Shown in pieces: positions 7,554 through 16,762 of a stretch of DNA of 64,000 bases. Positions within the stretch are counted from its first letter, which is position 1. Every line of letters begins with the position of its first letter. The notes beneath the pieces were generated by a model. It saw only the letters and a program-made list of their open reading frames with translations. It had not been told where the DNA came from and ran no database searches. The translations under genes and the position numbers were made by a program. The DNA is from Halomonas lysinitropha (lineage in GTDB: Bacteria > Pseudomonadota > Gammaproteobacteria > Pseudomonadales > Halomonadaceae): the NCBI RefSeq assembly GCF_902500215.1, contig NZ_CABVOU010000031.1:62001-126000 (forward strand). Reading direction: 5' to 3'.

Positions 7554-8388
7554 GTCGATCGATGCTGCCACGGCGCTGCAGGGTTGCCTGAGCAAGATGG
7601 CCGTCGAGCCGGGGGCTCCGGCCCGCTATGTGCTGCGGGCCGGCGAGGCCCGCCTGGACCTCAACGCCCGCCTCGGCAAACCCATGCGCCTGGAGTGGAC
7701 CGGCGCCATCGCCTGCACTCACTGCGGCCGGGCCACGAAGAAGAGCTTTGCCCAGGGTTATTGCTACCCGTGCTTCAAGCGGCTCGCCCAGTGCGACACC
7801 TGCATCATGAAGCCGGAGCTGTGCCACTTCTTCGAAGGTACCTGCCGCGAGCCCGACTGGGCTGAGCGCCACTGCTTCCAGCCCCATGTGGTCTATCTGG
7901 CTAACGCCTCCGGTCTCAAGGTGGGGATCACCCGCGCCAGCCAGATGCCGACCCGCTGGCTCGATCAGGGGGCCGTGCAGGCCCTGCCCATCCTGGAGGT
8001 GGATACCCGCCAGCAGTCGGGCTTCGTTGAGGTGCTGTTCAAGGAGGCCGTCTCGGATCGCACCAACTGGCGAGCGATGCTCAAGGGCGAGACTCGGGCT
8101 CTCGATCTGGTGGCCGAGAGGGACCGCCTGCTGGCGCGCCTTGACGCCGGTCTGGCCAACCTGCGTGAACGTTTCGGAGCCGACGCCATACGTCCCCTAG
8201 ACACGTCACCCTCAAGCTTTGACTACCCTGTGCTCGAATTCCCCACCAAGGTGGTCTCCCACAACCTGGACAAGCATCCCGTGGTGGCCGGCGTCCTGCA
8301 GGGCATCAAGGGCCAGTACCTGATTCTCGACAGCGGCGTGATCAATCTGCGCAAGTTTACCGGTTACGAGGTCAAGGTCTCTGCTTGA
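7546..8388 (+). CDS. DUF2797 cysteine-rich protein
   Basis: The 280-residue protein has eight cysteines between residues 57 and 100 (C57, C60, C73, C76, C83, C86, C93, C100). They include CTHC, CYPC and CDTC pairs, suggesting one or two zinc sites, followed by a globular domain with VGITRASQMPTRWLDQGA. This matches the DUF2797 family, whose function is not known. The GTG start at 7546 overlaps the end of the DUF1315 gene. Pairing with DUF1315 is conserved in gammaproteobacteria as far as I recall, so the two may act together. Confidence 0.87.
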   Translation: MTESIDAATALQGCLSKMAVEPGAPARYVLRAGEARLDLNARLGKPMRLEWTGAIACTHCGRATKKSFAQGYCYPCFKRLAQCDTCIMKPELCHFFEGTCREPDWAERHCFQPHVVYLANASGLKVGITRASQMPTRWLDQGAVQALPILEVDTRQQSGFVEVLFKEAVSDRTNWRAMLKGETRALDLVAERDRLLARLDAGLANLRERFGADAIRPLDTSPSSFDYPVLEFPTKVVSHNLDKHPVVAGVLQGIKGQYLILDSGVINLRKFTGYEVKVSA

Positions 8389-8441
8389 AGGCCGGGCTAT
8401 CCTGCGGGCAGTGAATACGTTCAGCAGCAGGAGGAAAGTCG

Positions 8442-9440
8442 ATGAGTGAGTCCATGCGTGCCATGGTGCTTCATGCGCCGGGCAAGCCACTTGAATTGGA
8501 AGAGGTGGCGCGCCCCGCGCCAGCCCCCGGCGAGGTGCAAGTGCGCGTGCTGGCCTGCGGGGTCTGCCGGACGGACCTTCATGTCCTAGATGGCGAGCTC
8601 TCCGAGCCCCGCCTGCCGCTGATCCCGGGCCACGAAGTCGTCGGTGAGGTGACCGCGCTGGGAGAGGGTGTTCAGGGGCCGGCCCCGGGCACCCGGGTCG
8701 GGGTGCCCTGGCTGGGATGGACCTGCGGCGAGTGCGATCCCTGCCGGGCCGGCCGCGAGAATCTCTGCGAACGGGCCGAGTTCACCGGCTATACCCGCGA
8801 CGGCGGCTACGCGGAGTACTGTGTGGCCGATGCTCGCTACTGCTTTCCGCTGGATGTCGAGGATCCTCAATCCGCCGCCCCGTTGCTGTGTGCCGGCCTG
8901 ATCGGCTACCGCACCTGGCGGCTGGCCGGTGGCGAGACGAACCGGACGATCGGCATCTACGGCTTCGGTGCCGCGGCACATATCCTGGCCCAGCTCGCCG
9001 TTGAGCGGGGGCAAACGATCTATGCCTTCACTCGCCCGGGCGATGACGAAGCCCAGGCTTTCGCGCGCCGGCTGGGCGCGGCCTGGGCGGGGGGCAGCGA
9101 CGAGGCGCCGCCCGAACGCCTGGACGCCGCGCTGCTCTTCGCCCCGGTGGGTGAGCTCGTTCCTGCGGCGCTGGCCGCGGTGCGTCCCGGCGGGGCGGTG
9201 GTCTCCGGAGGCATCCACATGTCCGACATTCCCTCGTTTCCCTATCGCCTGCTCTGGGAGGAGCGCCGCCTGAGCTCGGTGGCCAATCTCACCCGGCGCG
9301 ATGGCGAGGAGTTCCTGGCGCTCGCCCCCGAGGTGCCGATCCGCACCGAGACCCGGGCCTACCCCCTGGAAGAGGCCAATCAGGCGCTGGAGGACCTGCG
9401 CGAGGGGCGGCTTTCCGGCGCCGCAGTGCTGGTTCCCTGA
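8442..9440 (+). CDS. Zinc-dependent alcohol dehydrogenase (MDR family)
   Basis: This is a cytoplasmic NAD(P)-dependent oxidoreductase of the medium-chain family (332 aa). Catalytic zinc ligands are C42 (GVCRTD), H64 and E65 (GHEVVGEV). The structural zinc cysteines C95, C98, C101 and C109 lie in CGECDPCRAGRENLC. The Rossmann part begins near residue 170 (TIGIYGFGAAAH). It resembles AdhA/Adh-type propanol-preferring enzymes. AGGAGG precedes the ATG. It stands alone, closed by the palindrome at 9478, so the physiological substrate is open. Confidence 0.88.
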   Translation: MSESMRAMVLHAPGKPLELEEVARPAPAPGEVQVRVLACGVCRTDLHVLDGELSEPRLPLIPGHEVVGEVTALGEGVQGPAPGTRVGVPWLGWTCGECDPCRAGRENLCERAEFTGYTRDGGYAEYCVADARYCFPLDVEDPQSAAPLLCAGLIGYRTWRLAGGETNRTIGIYGFGAAAHILAQLAVERGQTIYAFTRPGDDEAQAFARRLGAAWAGGSDEAPPERLDAALLFAPVGELVPAALAAVRPGGAVVSGGIHMSDIPSFPYRLLWEERRLSSVANLTRRDGEEFLALAPEVPIRTETRAYPLEEANQALEDLREGRLSGAAVLVP

Positions 9441-9477
9441 TCCCTTCCCATGGCTAGGGTCTGGTCCCCGAACGAGA

Positions 9478-9501
9478 ACAGGCCCCTCGCGAGGGGCCTG
9501 T
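9478..9501. terminator. 24-base palindromic hairpin between convergent genes
   Basis: ACAGGCCCCTCG followed by its exact reverse complement forms a 12-base perfect inverted repeat between the alcohol dehydrogenase gene (plus) and sorB (minus). The flanking T-runs are poor on both strands, so bidirectional termination is likely but not certain. Confidence 0.6.
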
Positions 9502-9521
9502 ATTGACGGCAACGCCGGAGG

Positions 9522-9902
9522 TCAGCCGGAATCGGCGACCGTGGAGTAGGGATTGTCCGGCATCAGCGTGCGCGGAAGCGGCGGGCGTCGCGCGCCCTCC
9601 TTGGGGCCGTAGTGCTCGGCGAGGTAGTCGAGGATGGTCTCCTCGGTCTCGTCCTCGAACTCCCAGAGTCCCTGGGTATCCTGCATCCAGCGAATCAGGT
9701 ACTGCCAGTGGTTGCGGGAGCCGCTGTTCTGGGTGACCAGCTTGGCCGAGTGGCAGGCGGTACAGTTGTTGCGCACCGTCTCCCAGCCTTCGGCCTTGAC
9801 CAGGCCGGTATCCGGGTCCGTCTCCTGGGCCCCCGACAACTGGGGAAGGCACAGCAGGGCCACCCCCAGTGTCGGCATGGCGAGTGCGTGTAAAGGCTTC
9901 AT
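9522..9902 (-). CDS. sorB: Sulfite dehydrogenase cytochrome c subunit (SorB-like)
   Basis: A Sec signal peptide (about residues 1-25, ending SGAQ) precedes a single c-type heme site C47-T-A-C50-H51. A methionine near residue 114 (LMPDNP) could be the distal ligand. At 126 residues it fits the small monoheme SorB subunit that takes electrons from the molybdenum subunit in the periplasm. The gene lies 9 bases after sorA with AGGAGG before its ATG, so the two form an operon. The specific assignment to sulfite oxidation rests on the partner gene. Confidence 0.82.
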   Translation of the reverse strand: MKPLHALAMPTLGVALLCLPQLSGAQETDPDTGLVKAEGWETVRNNCTACHSAKLVTQNSGSRNHWQYLIRWMQDTQGLWEFEDETEETILDYLAEHYGPKEGARRPPLPRTLMPDNPYSTVADSG

Positions 9903-9911
9903 GGTTACCTC

Positions 9912-11243
9912 CTAGGCCACCTGGACCGCGATGCGGTGACAGGCATTGTTGAGGTAACCCTTGGGGTTCCAGCCCGGGACGACCATGGGTTGAGCGCGGC
10001 CTTCCTCGTCGGTGGCCTTGGCCCAGACCTCATAGTAGCCGGGCTCCGGAAACTCCACCGTGGTGGTCCAGCGCTGCCAGGCCAGGCGGTTGGGCGGGTC
10101 CTTCAGCTCGGCCTTCTGCCAGGTGGCACCGAAGTCGATGGAGACATGCATCTCCTTCACGGCCAGATCGCCGGCCCAGGCATGGCCGCGAACCTCCATG
10201 GCCTCGCCGAGGGCATGGTCGATGCCGGACTTCGGGAAGGTGACCAGCGACTTCACCGGCATCGACTGGATGGTGACGAAGTCCTCCTTGGGCACGTTGC
10301 TGCCCGGCGCCACCGGGTGCTTGGGCACGCTGTAGGAGGGGGCGCCCATCTTGGTGCCGTCATGCTTCTGGTTGCGGATCACGATGCGCTGCAGCCACTT
10401 GCCGGACACCGACCCCGGCCAGCCACCGCACACCACGCGCAGGGGATGGCCATTGAGATAGGGAATGTCCTCGCCGTTCATTGCCCAGGCGATCAGCGAT
10501 TCGTCCTCAAGGGCTTTCTCCATGGGGACGCCGCGAGAGATTGGGTCCCTGCCCGGGTCACCGCTGGCATGGGCGTCGGCACCGTAGTAACCGGTGTAGA
10601 CGGCGTCGCTCTTGATCCCACAGGCGTTGAGCACGTCGCGCAGGCGCACTCCGGTGAAGGTGGGGCAGGCCACTGCACCGGTGGTCCACTGGTTGCCGCT
10701 GGCCGAAGGCACATACTCGCTGCGGCCGTTGCCGCCGCACTCCACCTGGAGCTGATAGGTGTGGTGCTCGAAGCGCTCCTTGAGCTCTGCGATCGAGAAG
10801 CTCTGGGGGTTCTCGCAGGACTCCCCGCCGATCTCCAGCTGCCAGGCGTCGACGTCGATATCCGCCATCGCCGGCGGTATGCCGTTGTTGCGCACGAACA
10901 TCACCTTGCCGGGAGTGACATCGTCGTCCAGCAGGTGCGGGGGCGTTTCGGCGTTGATGGGCCTGTCGTTGAGGACGGTCAACCCCTCCTTGCCCTCCAG
11001 GGTGAAGGGTTCCTCGCTCTGGGCCAGGGCGGCGGGGATGAGCCCGCCTGGCATGCGATCGGCGAAGGGGATGGAGCCTCCCACGGCGGCGGCCATGGCG
11101 AGTAGGCTGGAGCGTTTCAGGAAGCCGCGGCGGGTGACGGGGTCGACCTCTCGACCCCATAGCTTGCGGTCGGCCGCTTCGGGATCCTCGGCATACAGCT
11201 CATGAATGCCACGTGTCCTGGTATCGGGGGGTTGTCGTGTCAT
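9912..11243 (-). CDS. sorA: Sulfite dehydrogenase molybdopterin subunit (SorA/SoxC family)
   Basis: A Tat signal with twin arginines (R38-R39, VTRRGFLKRSS) is followed by a sulfite-oxidase-type molybdopterin domain. C169 in VECGGNGR is the expected molybdenum ligand, and a C-terminal Mo-co dimerisation domain covers about residues 320-443. The enzyme oxidises sulfite to sulfate in the periplasm and passes electrons to the cytochrome encoded next. I place the start at 11243 (CAGGAG upstream); the longer frame from 11297 lacks a site. SoxC is the closest alternative, but no other sox genes are present, which favours a stand-alone SorAB enzyme. Confidence 0.87.
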   Translation of the reverse strand: MTRQPPDTRTRGIHELYAEDPEAADRKLWGREVDPVTRRGFLKRSSLLAMAAAVGGSIPFADRMPGGLIPAALAQSEEPFTLEGKEGLTVLNDRPINAETPPHLLDDDVTPGKVMFVRNNGIPPAMADIDVDAWQLEIGGESCENPQSFSIAELKERFEHHTYQLQVECGGNGRSEYVPSASGNQWTTGAVACPTFTGVRLRDVLNACGIKSDAVYTGYYGADAHASGDPGRDPISRGVPMEKALEDESLIAWAMNGEDIPYLNGHPLRVVCGGWPGSVSGKWLQRIVIRNQKHDGTKMGAPSYSVPKHPVAPGSNVPKEDFVTIQSMPVKSLVTFPKSGIDHALGEAMEVRGHAWAGDLAVKEMHVSIDFGATWQKAELKDPPNRLAWQRWTTTVEFPEPGYYEVWAKATDEEGRAQPMVVPGWNPKGYLNNACHRIAVQVA

Positions 11244-11400
11244 GGCGGGACTCCTGGCAGGCTCTGGCGTGCGAGGGGCGGGTCGTCCTGTGCGCATGCC
11301 GGGCCGGTATTGTGGTTGTCGTGCCGGAGTGCTTCATCACTCCATGTCTTACGATATTCCAGCATAGCAGCGAATCGCGGTGTGCAAGCGTGCCTCCCTT

Positions 11401-12489
11401 CTACTCGAAAAGATCCCCCTGAACGCGGGGAGGTCGGAAAGCCGAGGTATCCAGTTTCTGGTTCGCCACGGCCGCCGGGTCATTGAGACCGAGGTGGCGG
11501 CAGGCCTTGCTGAAGCGCTGCTCGAGCAGTTCCACGAACACGCCCTCGCCCCGCATGCGCTTGCCAAAACGGCTGTCGTAGACCTCGCCGCCGCGGCACT
11601 GGCGGATGAGGCTCATCACCTTGCCGGCCCGTTCGGGGTAGTGCTCGACTAGCCACGCCTCGAATAGCGGGGCGACTTCCCGGGGTAGTCGCAGCAGCAT
11701 CCAGCCGGCGGTGGTGGCGCCGGCATTGGCGGCGGCCTCGAGCAGGCGTTCGAGTTCGTGGTCGGTCAGCCCGGGAATCACCGGTGAAACCAGGGTTCCC
11801 ACTGGAATGCCGGCCTCAGCCAAGGTGCGGATCACTCTCAGCCTCGCGGACGGCGAGGCGGCCCGCGGCTCCAGGGTGCGCTTCAGCTCGGTATCGAGGC
11901 TGGTAAGGCTGACCATCACCCGCACCAGGCGCTGCCTGGCCAGATCCCGCAGCAGGTCGAGGTCGCGCAGGATCAGTCCGCCCTTGGTCACCAGGGTCAG
12001 CGGATGGCGGCACTCGAGCAGCAGCTCCAATATGGCGCGAGTGGTGGCGTAGCGGGCCTCCAGTGGCTGGTAGGCATCGGTGTTGCCGGCGAGGTTGATG
12101 GAGCGGCACTGGTAGCCGGGTTTGCACAGCTCTTCCCTCAGGCGCTCCACCAGGCCGGTTCGGGCGATCAGCCGGGTCTCGAAGTCCAGCCCCGGGGAGA
12201 GATCCCAGTAGGCGTGGCTAGGTCGGGCGTAGCAATAGACACAACCGTGCTCACAGCCACGATAGGGATTGATCGAGCGGTCGAAGGGCAGGTCGGGTGA
12301 GCGGTTCCAGGCCAGGGCACTAAGCGTGCACTCTTCGCGTATCTCGGTGGCCAGGCTCGTCGGCGCCTCCTCCTGCCACCAGCCGTCATCGACCGGCTCG
12401 CTGGTGGTCGGGGCGAAGCGATTGTGGGGGTCAAAGGTGGCGCCACGACCCTTGCGGGCCTCCCGGTCGCGGTTCGAGTAATGGACCAT
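11401..12489 (-). CDS. Radical SAM protein, PA0069 family
   Basis: The radical SAM cluster motif C79-x3-C83-x2-C86 is seen as CEHGCVYC, and the protein has the conserved N-terminal RGATFDPHNRF and NPYRGCEHGC blocks of the PA0069/SplB-like family. These 4Fe-4S enzymes cleave S-adenosylmethionine to a radical; the substrate of this family is not established, though it is distantly related to spore photoproduct lyase. The length of 362 residues is usual. The start at 12489 matches the family N-terminus; the longer frame from 12588 is rejected. Confidence 0.87.
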   Translation of the reverse strand: MVHYSNRDREARKGRGATFDPHNRFAPTTSEPVDDGWWQEEAPTSLATEIREECTLSALAWNRSPDLPFDRSINPYRGCEHGCVYCYARPSHAYWDLSPGLDFETRLIARTGLVERLREELCKPGYQCRSINLAGNTDAYQPLEARYATTRAILELLLECRHPLTLVTKGGLILRDLDLLRDLARQRLVRVMVSLTSLDTELKRTLEPRAASPSARLRVIRTLAEAGIPVGTLVSPVIPGLTDHELERLLEAAANAGATTAGWMLLRLPREVAPLFEAWLVEHYPERAGKVMSLIRQCRGGEVYDSRFGKRMRGEGVFVELLEQRFSKACRHLGLNDPAAVANQKLDTSAFRPPRVQGDLFE

Positions 12490-12637
12490 CGAGGGAGCCT
12501 GTTTGCTGTATGAATGATCAGTATAAATGGGGGCCGCTGCGCTGTCAGCCCGCCGGACGATAAGCTGCGCCAGGTCAACCCGCCGCAAGGTGCGCGTTGA
12601 CGCTTTATCGAGGGGTTGCTAGCGTACGCGCAACTCT

Positions 12638-12826
12638 ACGGTGCTGGTGGAAATCTCTGCCAGTGAAACGGGAAGTCGGTGATTCCATTCCGACGCTGCC
12701 CCCGCAACGGTAATCGAGGAAAGGACGGCCATCACGTCACTGTGCTGCGGCACGGGAAGGCGGTCGTTCCGGAGGTCGGGCCTGCTTCATGCCCGCTACT
12801 CACTCGTAAGCCCGGAGACCGGCCGG
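12638..12826 (+). promoter_or_regulatory. Cobalamin riboswitch upstream of btuB
   Basis: The leader contains the conserved blocks of the AdoCbl riboswitch in order: GTGAAACGGGAA with CGGTG (12664-12681), CCGACGCTGCCCCCGCAACGG (within 12690-12710, the B12 box region) and AAGCCCGGAGACCGGCC (12808-12824). It lies 146 bases upstream of the btuB start. On binding adenosylcobalamin such leaders normally shut down translation or transcription of the gene downstream. Ends are approximate. Confidence 0.95.
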
Positions 12827-12971
12827 AGAGTTCATGCCGGGTTGCGGTGGGCAACCAGGAGGCTGGGCTGGCGCCGCTTTTCCGTTCGTCCTACTTCCTC
12901 GACCCTTGCCGCCTCGGCACTCAACACGCCATCACGCCGTGCGGGTGAGCACGGCGAGCAAGGGACATACC

Positions 12972-14843
12972 ATGACAACCCGAGACCATACTGCCCTGGG
13001 CCTGACCGCCCTTGGCCTTGCCGCACTGCCGTTGGCCATCCACGCCCAGCCGAGCACCGACGATCAGGCGTCCGCTACCGTCGAGCTCAATCCGATGGTC
13101 GTAACCGCCGCCCTGGCGCCTCGCACCGCCGATCAGAGCCTCTCGTCCGTGACCGTCATCGACGAGCCCGCTCTGCGCCGCCAGGATCCCTCAAGCATTA
13201 CCGAGGTGCTGCGTGGCCAGGCCGGGGTAGATGTCACCACCCAGGGGAATTTCGGCAAGCAGAGTAGCGTCTTCATCCGCGGCACGGGCAGCAATGCCAA
13301 TGTGCTGATGATTGACGGCATTCGACTGCGTTCGGCGACCACGGGGGCGGCGTCCTGGGAGTTCCTGAATCCGCGCATGTTCGAGCGTGCCGAACTCGTG
13401 CGAGGGCCTCGCGGCAGCCTCTTCGGTGCCGATGCAGTGGGCGGCGTGATCCAGCTGTTTACGCCGGAAGGGCAGGAGGGTGACCCCCAGCCGCGCTTTT
13501 CCGTTGGTGGCGGCTCCTTTGAGACTCAGCGCTACTCCGCCAGCCTCTCCGGCGCCGAGGGTGGCACCCGCTATCACTTCGCCGCCAGCCGTTTCGATAC
13601 CGAGGGCGCACCAGTGCGCCGCGACGGCGATGACAAGGGGTACGACAACACCGCCGGCCTGGTCAGGCTCTCGCACACCCTTGTGGGGGGCAGTGAAGTC
13701 GGCATGCTGGCGCTTCGCGGCCGTGGCAGCACGGAATTCGATGCCTCTGGGCCTGCAGAGGATGACTTCGTTCAGCAGGTGGCGGCGGTGTATGCAGAAA
13801 CGCCCGTGACGGATACCTGGACGAGTCGTGTCACCCTCAGCGAGGCGCGTGACGAGCGCGATTCCCTGGCACCGACCTATAGCTCCCTGTTCGAGACCCG
13901 AACCCGTACCGCCGAGTGGAAGAACACCCTGGCGATGGGGCGGCATGAAGTGGTGTTCGGCGCCGAGTACAGTGAAGATGATCTGGGTGACAGCCAGACA
14001 TCCGGACTCGCCTTCGACGAGGAGAGCCGCGACAACTTGGCGGTGTTTGCCCAGGGGCTGCTGGACTTCCAGCCGTTGACGACACAGCTCAGTCTGCGCC
14101 ATGACGACAATCAGGCGTTCGGAGAGGAGCTCACCGGCAGCCTGGCACTGGGCTATGAGCTGGACGAGTACCATGTTGCCCGCGCCAGTTATGGAACCGC
14201 CTTTCGTGCCCCCACCTTCAACGAGCTCTATTTTCCCTTTGTTGGCTCGAGCAATCCCGACCTGGATGCCGAATCATCCGAGACGTTCGAGCTCGGCATC
14301 CGGGGTCAGTATGACGCCTGGTTCTGGGATCTTGTCGCCTACCAGACCGAGGTGGACGAGCTGATCGCACTGGATGCCAGTTTCCGGCCGGTCAACGTCG
14401 ATGAGGCAAGGATTCATGGTGCCGAGCTATCCGCTGGCGCCGAACTCCATGGCTGGACGCTGGCGGCAGCGTTCACCTATACCGACCCGAAGGACCGCGA
14501 CACCGGTAACCAGCTGGCGCGCCGTGCCACCCAGAGCCTGCGTCTTGATCTCGATCGGGAGTTGGGCGACTGGTCGCTGGGTGCTTCCTGGATGGCGCAG
14601 AACCACCGCTACAACGACAGCGCCAACCAGCAGCGACTGCCTGGCTATGGCATCGTCGATCTGCGGGCCGGGTGGGACTTTGCACCGATGTGGTCGGCGA
14701 GGCTGACGGTCGACAACCTGCTGGACAAGGAGTATGCCACCGCACGCGGGTCGGATTTTGACCCTGTGACCTTTGAAGCCATCCCGTTCGACTACATCAA
14801 CGCAGGCCGAGCGGCCTTTGTCAGCGTCCACTTTGGCCGGTAA
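12972..14843 (+). CDS. btuB: TonB-dependent vitamin B12 receptor BtuB
   Basis: After a signal peptide (about residues 1-25), a TonB-box-like stretch (NPMVVTAAL), a plug domain (about 50-165, with VFIRGTGSNANVLMIDGIRL and ELVRGPRGSLFGADAVGGVI) and a 22-strand-type barrel follow, 623 residues in all. The protein carries cobalamin across the outer membrane using TonB energy. The B12 identity rests on the riboswitch in front and on btuFCD behind. The ATG at 12972 follows AAGGGA; the reading frame is open to 12834 but that part is leader RNA. The btuF ribosome site overlaps the btuB stop. Confidence 0.93.
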   Translation: MTTRDHTALGLTALGLAALPLAIHAQPSTDDQASATVELNPMVVTAALAPRTADQSLSSVTVIDEPALRRQDPSSITEVLRGQAGVDVTTQGNFGKQSSVFIRGTGSNANVLMIDGIRLRSATTGAASWEFLNPRMFERAELVRGPRGSLFGADAVGGVIQLFTPEGQEGDPQPRFSVGGGSFETQRYSASLSGAEGGTRYHFAASRFDTEGAPVRRDGDDKGYDNTAGLVRLSHTLVGGSEVGMLALRGRGSTEFDASGPAEDDFVQQVAAVYAETPVTDTWTSRVTLSEARDERDSLAPTYSSLFETRTRTAEWKNTLAMGRHEVVFGAEYSEDDLGDSQTSGLAFDEESRDNLAVFAQGLLDFQPLTTQLSLRHDDNQAFGEELTGSLALGYELDEYHVARASYGTAFRAPTFNELYFPFVGSSNPDLDAESSETFELGIRGQYDAWFWDLVAYQTEVDELIALDASFRPVNVDEARIHGAELSAGAELHGWTLAAAFTYTDPKDRDTGNQLARRATQSLRLDLDRELGDWSLGASWMAQNHRYNDSANQQRLPGYGIVDLRAGWDFAPMWSARLTVDNLLDKEYATARGSDFDPVTFEAIPFDYINAGRAAFVSVHFGR

Positions 14844-14853
14844 GGAGCCCTCA

Positions 14854-15750
14854 GTGTTCCCTCGCCTGCCGGTCATGCTGGGGGTCTTGCTCGCGGTACT
14901 GTTCGGCCTTGTCGGGCGAGTCCTTGCCGATGAGGTCTGCGCCATAGACGACGGTGGCCGCGAGGTCTGCCTGGCGGCGCCGGCCCAGCGGATTGCCTCG
15001 CTCTCCCCCGGGGCTACCGAGCTGCTCTTCGCCTCTGGCGCAGGGGACAGGCTGGTGGCCGTGGTGGATCACAGCGATTTTCCGCCCGAGGCAGTCAAGC
15101 TGCCCTCGGTGGGCAGCCATGACCGCCTCGACCTGGAGCGTCTGGTCACCCTTCAGCCGGACCTGGTGATTGCCTGGGTCACCGGCAACCCTGCCGAGCA
15201 GGTAGAGCGCCTCGAACGGCTGGGCGTGCCGGTGTTCCGGATCGAGCCACGGGATTTCGAGGGCATCGCCACGGCCCTCGAACGGCTGGCGCGGCTGGCG
15301 GGCAGCGAGGCGCAGGGGCGCCAGGCCGCCGAGCGCTTTCGCCAGGGGCTCGCCGAGCTGGCGGCGCGCCATGCCGACGCGCCCCCGGTGCCGGTGTTCT
15401 ATCAGGTGTGGGACTCGCCACTGATGACCGTCAACGACGAGCACCTGATCGGCAAGGTGGTCACCCTGTGTGGGGGCGTGAACGTCTTCGGTGACCTGTC
15501 GCGGCTGGTGCCGCGCATCGGCGAGGAAGCCCTGCTGGCGGCCGACCCCGAGGTGCTCCTTGCCGGGGGGCGGGGAGAGGAGAATCGCAGCTGGCTGGAC
15601 TACTGGCGGCGCTATCCCGACCTGACGGCGGTGGCTCGCGACAACCTCTTCTTTGTGCCTCCTTCGCTGCTCCAGCGGCCCACGCCGCGCCTGCTGGAGG
15701 GCAGCCGGCTCCTCTGTGAAAAGCTGGAGGTGGCGCGTGGGCGGCGCTAG
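14854..15750 (+). CDS. btuF: Cobalamin ABC transporter, periplasmic binding protein BtuF
   Basis: A signal peptide (about residues 1-25, ending VLADEV) precedes a helical-backbone type III binding fold. The RIASLSPGATELLFASGAGDRLVAV block is typical of BtuF and of iron-siderophore binding proteins. It delivers B12 from BtuB to the BtuCD permease. I choose GTG at 14854, 6 bases after AGGAG; an earlier in-frame ATG lies inside btuB. The length of 298 residues is slightly longer than E. coli BtuF (266). The end overlaps the btuC start by 14 bases. Confidence 0.88.
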   Translation: MFPRLPVMLGVLLAVLFGLVGRVLADEVCAIDDGGREVCLAAPAQRIASLSPGATELLFASGAGDRLVAVVDHSDFPPEAVKLPSVGSHDRLDLERLVTLQPDLVIAWVTGNPAEQVERLERLGVPVFRIEPRDFEGIATALERLARLAGSEAQGRQAAERFRQGLAELAARHADAPPVPVFYQVWDSPLMTVNDEHLIGKVVTLCGGVNVFGDLSRLVPRIGEEALLAADPEVLLAGGRGEENRSWLDYWRRYPDLTAVARDNLFFVPPSLLQRPTPRLLEGSRLLCEKLEVARGRR

Positions 15751-16762
15751 CTCAAGCCAAAGCCGAATCGTCAAGGCCCAAGGGCACCTGACGCCTGGTC
15801 ACCTGGCGGTGACTCTGGGCGTGCTGGCCGCGCTCGCCCTGGCCGCCCTGGTGTTCGCCGTTGCTACAGGGAGTACCGAGGTATCTCTGCAGGAGAGCCT
15901 CGTCGCACTGGCGGGCGGCGGCGAGGCCCTTTCACGCACCCTGATTCTGGAACTGCGCCTGCCGCGTGCCCTGGCCGCCTTCGCTACCGGCGGCTTGCTG
16001 GCGGTCGCCGGTGCCCTAATGCAGGTACTGCTGCGCAACCCGCTGGCGGACCCCTATGTGCTGGGGCTTTCCGGCGGCGCGGCGGTGGGGGCCCTGCTGG
16101 CGATGTTGGCGGGGCTGGGCAGCGCCCTGATCTCGGGGTCGGCCTTTGCCGGTGCCTTGACGGCGACCCTGCTGGTGTTCGGCCTGGCCCATGGCACCGG
16201 CAGCTGGACGCCATCGCGACTGCTGCTCACCGGCGTGGTTGTCGCGTCCGGCTGGGGAGCGGTGATCACCCTGATCCTGTCGCTCAGTCCGGCCCGACAG
16301 CTGCCGGGCATGCTCTACTGGTTGATGGGCGACCTGGCCCATGCGCGTGCGCCGGGCGCCGCCCTGGGGCTGCTGGCTCTGGTCTGCCTGCTGGTGGTGC
16401 CGCTCGGGCGAAGCCTTAACGTGCTGGCCCGGGGCGGGCTGCAGGCAGCGGCGCTGGGCGTGGCGGTTCGACGGCTGGAGTGGCTGATCTACCTGCTGGC
16501 GAGCCTGGTGACTGCCGTGGCCGTGACGACGGCGGGAAGCATCGGCTTCGTGGGACTGGTGGTGCCGCACATGCTGCGCCTGGTGCTGGGTAACGACCAG
16601 CGGCTGATCCTTCCCGCCTGTGCCCTGGCCGGCGGCACCCTGCTGGTGCTGGCCGATACCCTGGCACGAACGATCATCGCCCCCGAGCAGCTGCCGGTGG
16701 GGGTGATCACCGCCTTGCTCGGCGTGCCGACCTTCCTCTACCTGCTGCATCGGAGCCGCTGA
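15737..16762 (+). CDS. btuC: Cobalamin ABC transporter permease BtuC
   Basis: A FecCD-family permease with about ten membrane segments (341 aa). Conserved blocks include LRLPRALAAFATGGLLAVAG (about residues 74-93), NPLADPYVLGLSGGA, and the ATPase-contact region GFVGLVVPHMLRL near residue 270. It forms the membrane channel for B12 import with BtuD. The GTG start at 15737 is preceded by GGAGG at 6 bases and lies within the end of btuF. The stop TGA shares one base with the btuD ATG, indicating coupled translation. Confidence 0.9.
   Translation: MGGASSSQSRIVKAQGHLTPGHLAVTLGVLAALALAALVFAVATGSTEVSLQESLVALAGGGEALSRTLILELRLPRALAAFATGGLLAVAGALMQVLLRNPLADPYVLGLSGGAAVGALLAMLAGLGSALISGSAFAGALTATLLVFGLAHGTGSWTPSRLLLTGVVVASGWGAVITLILSLSPARQLPGMLYWLMGDLAHARAPGAALGLLALVCLLVVPLGRSLNVLARGGLQAAALGVAVRRLEWLIYLLASLVTAVAVTTAGSIGFVGLVVPHMLRLVLGNDQRLILPACALAGGTLLVLADTLARTIIAPEQLPVGVITALLGVPTFLYLLHRSR

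Noticed and set aside
9936..11105. 389-codon plus-strand open frame opposite sorA
   Set aside because: Antisense shadow; sorA shows Tat signal, molybdenum cysteine and ribosome site.
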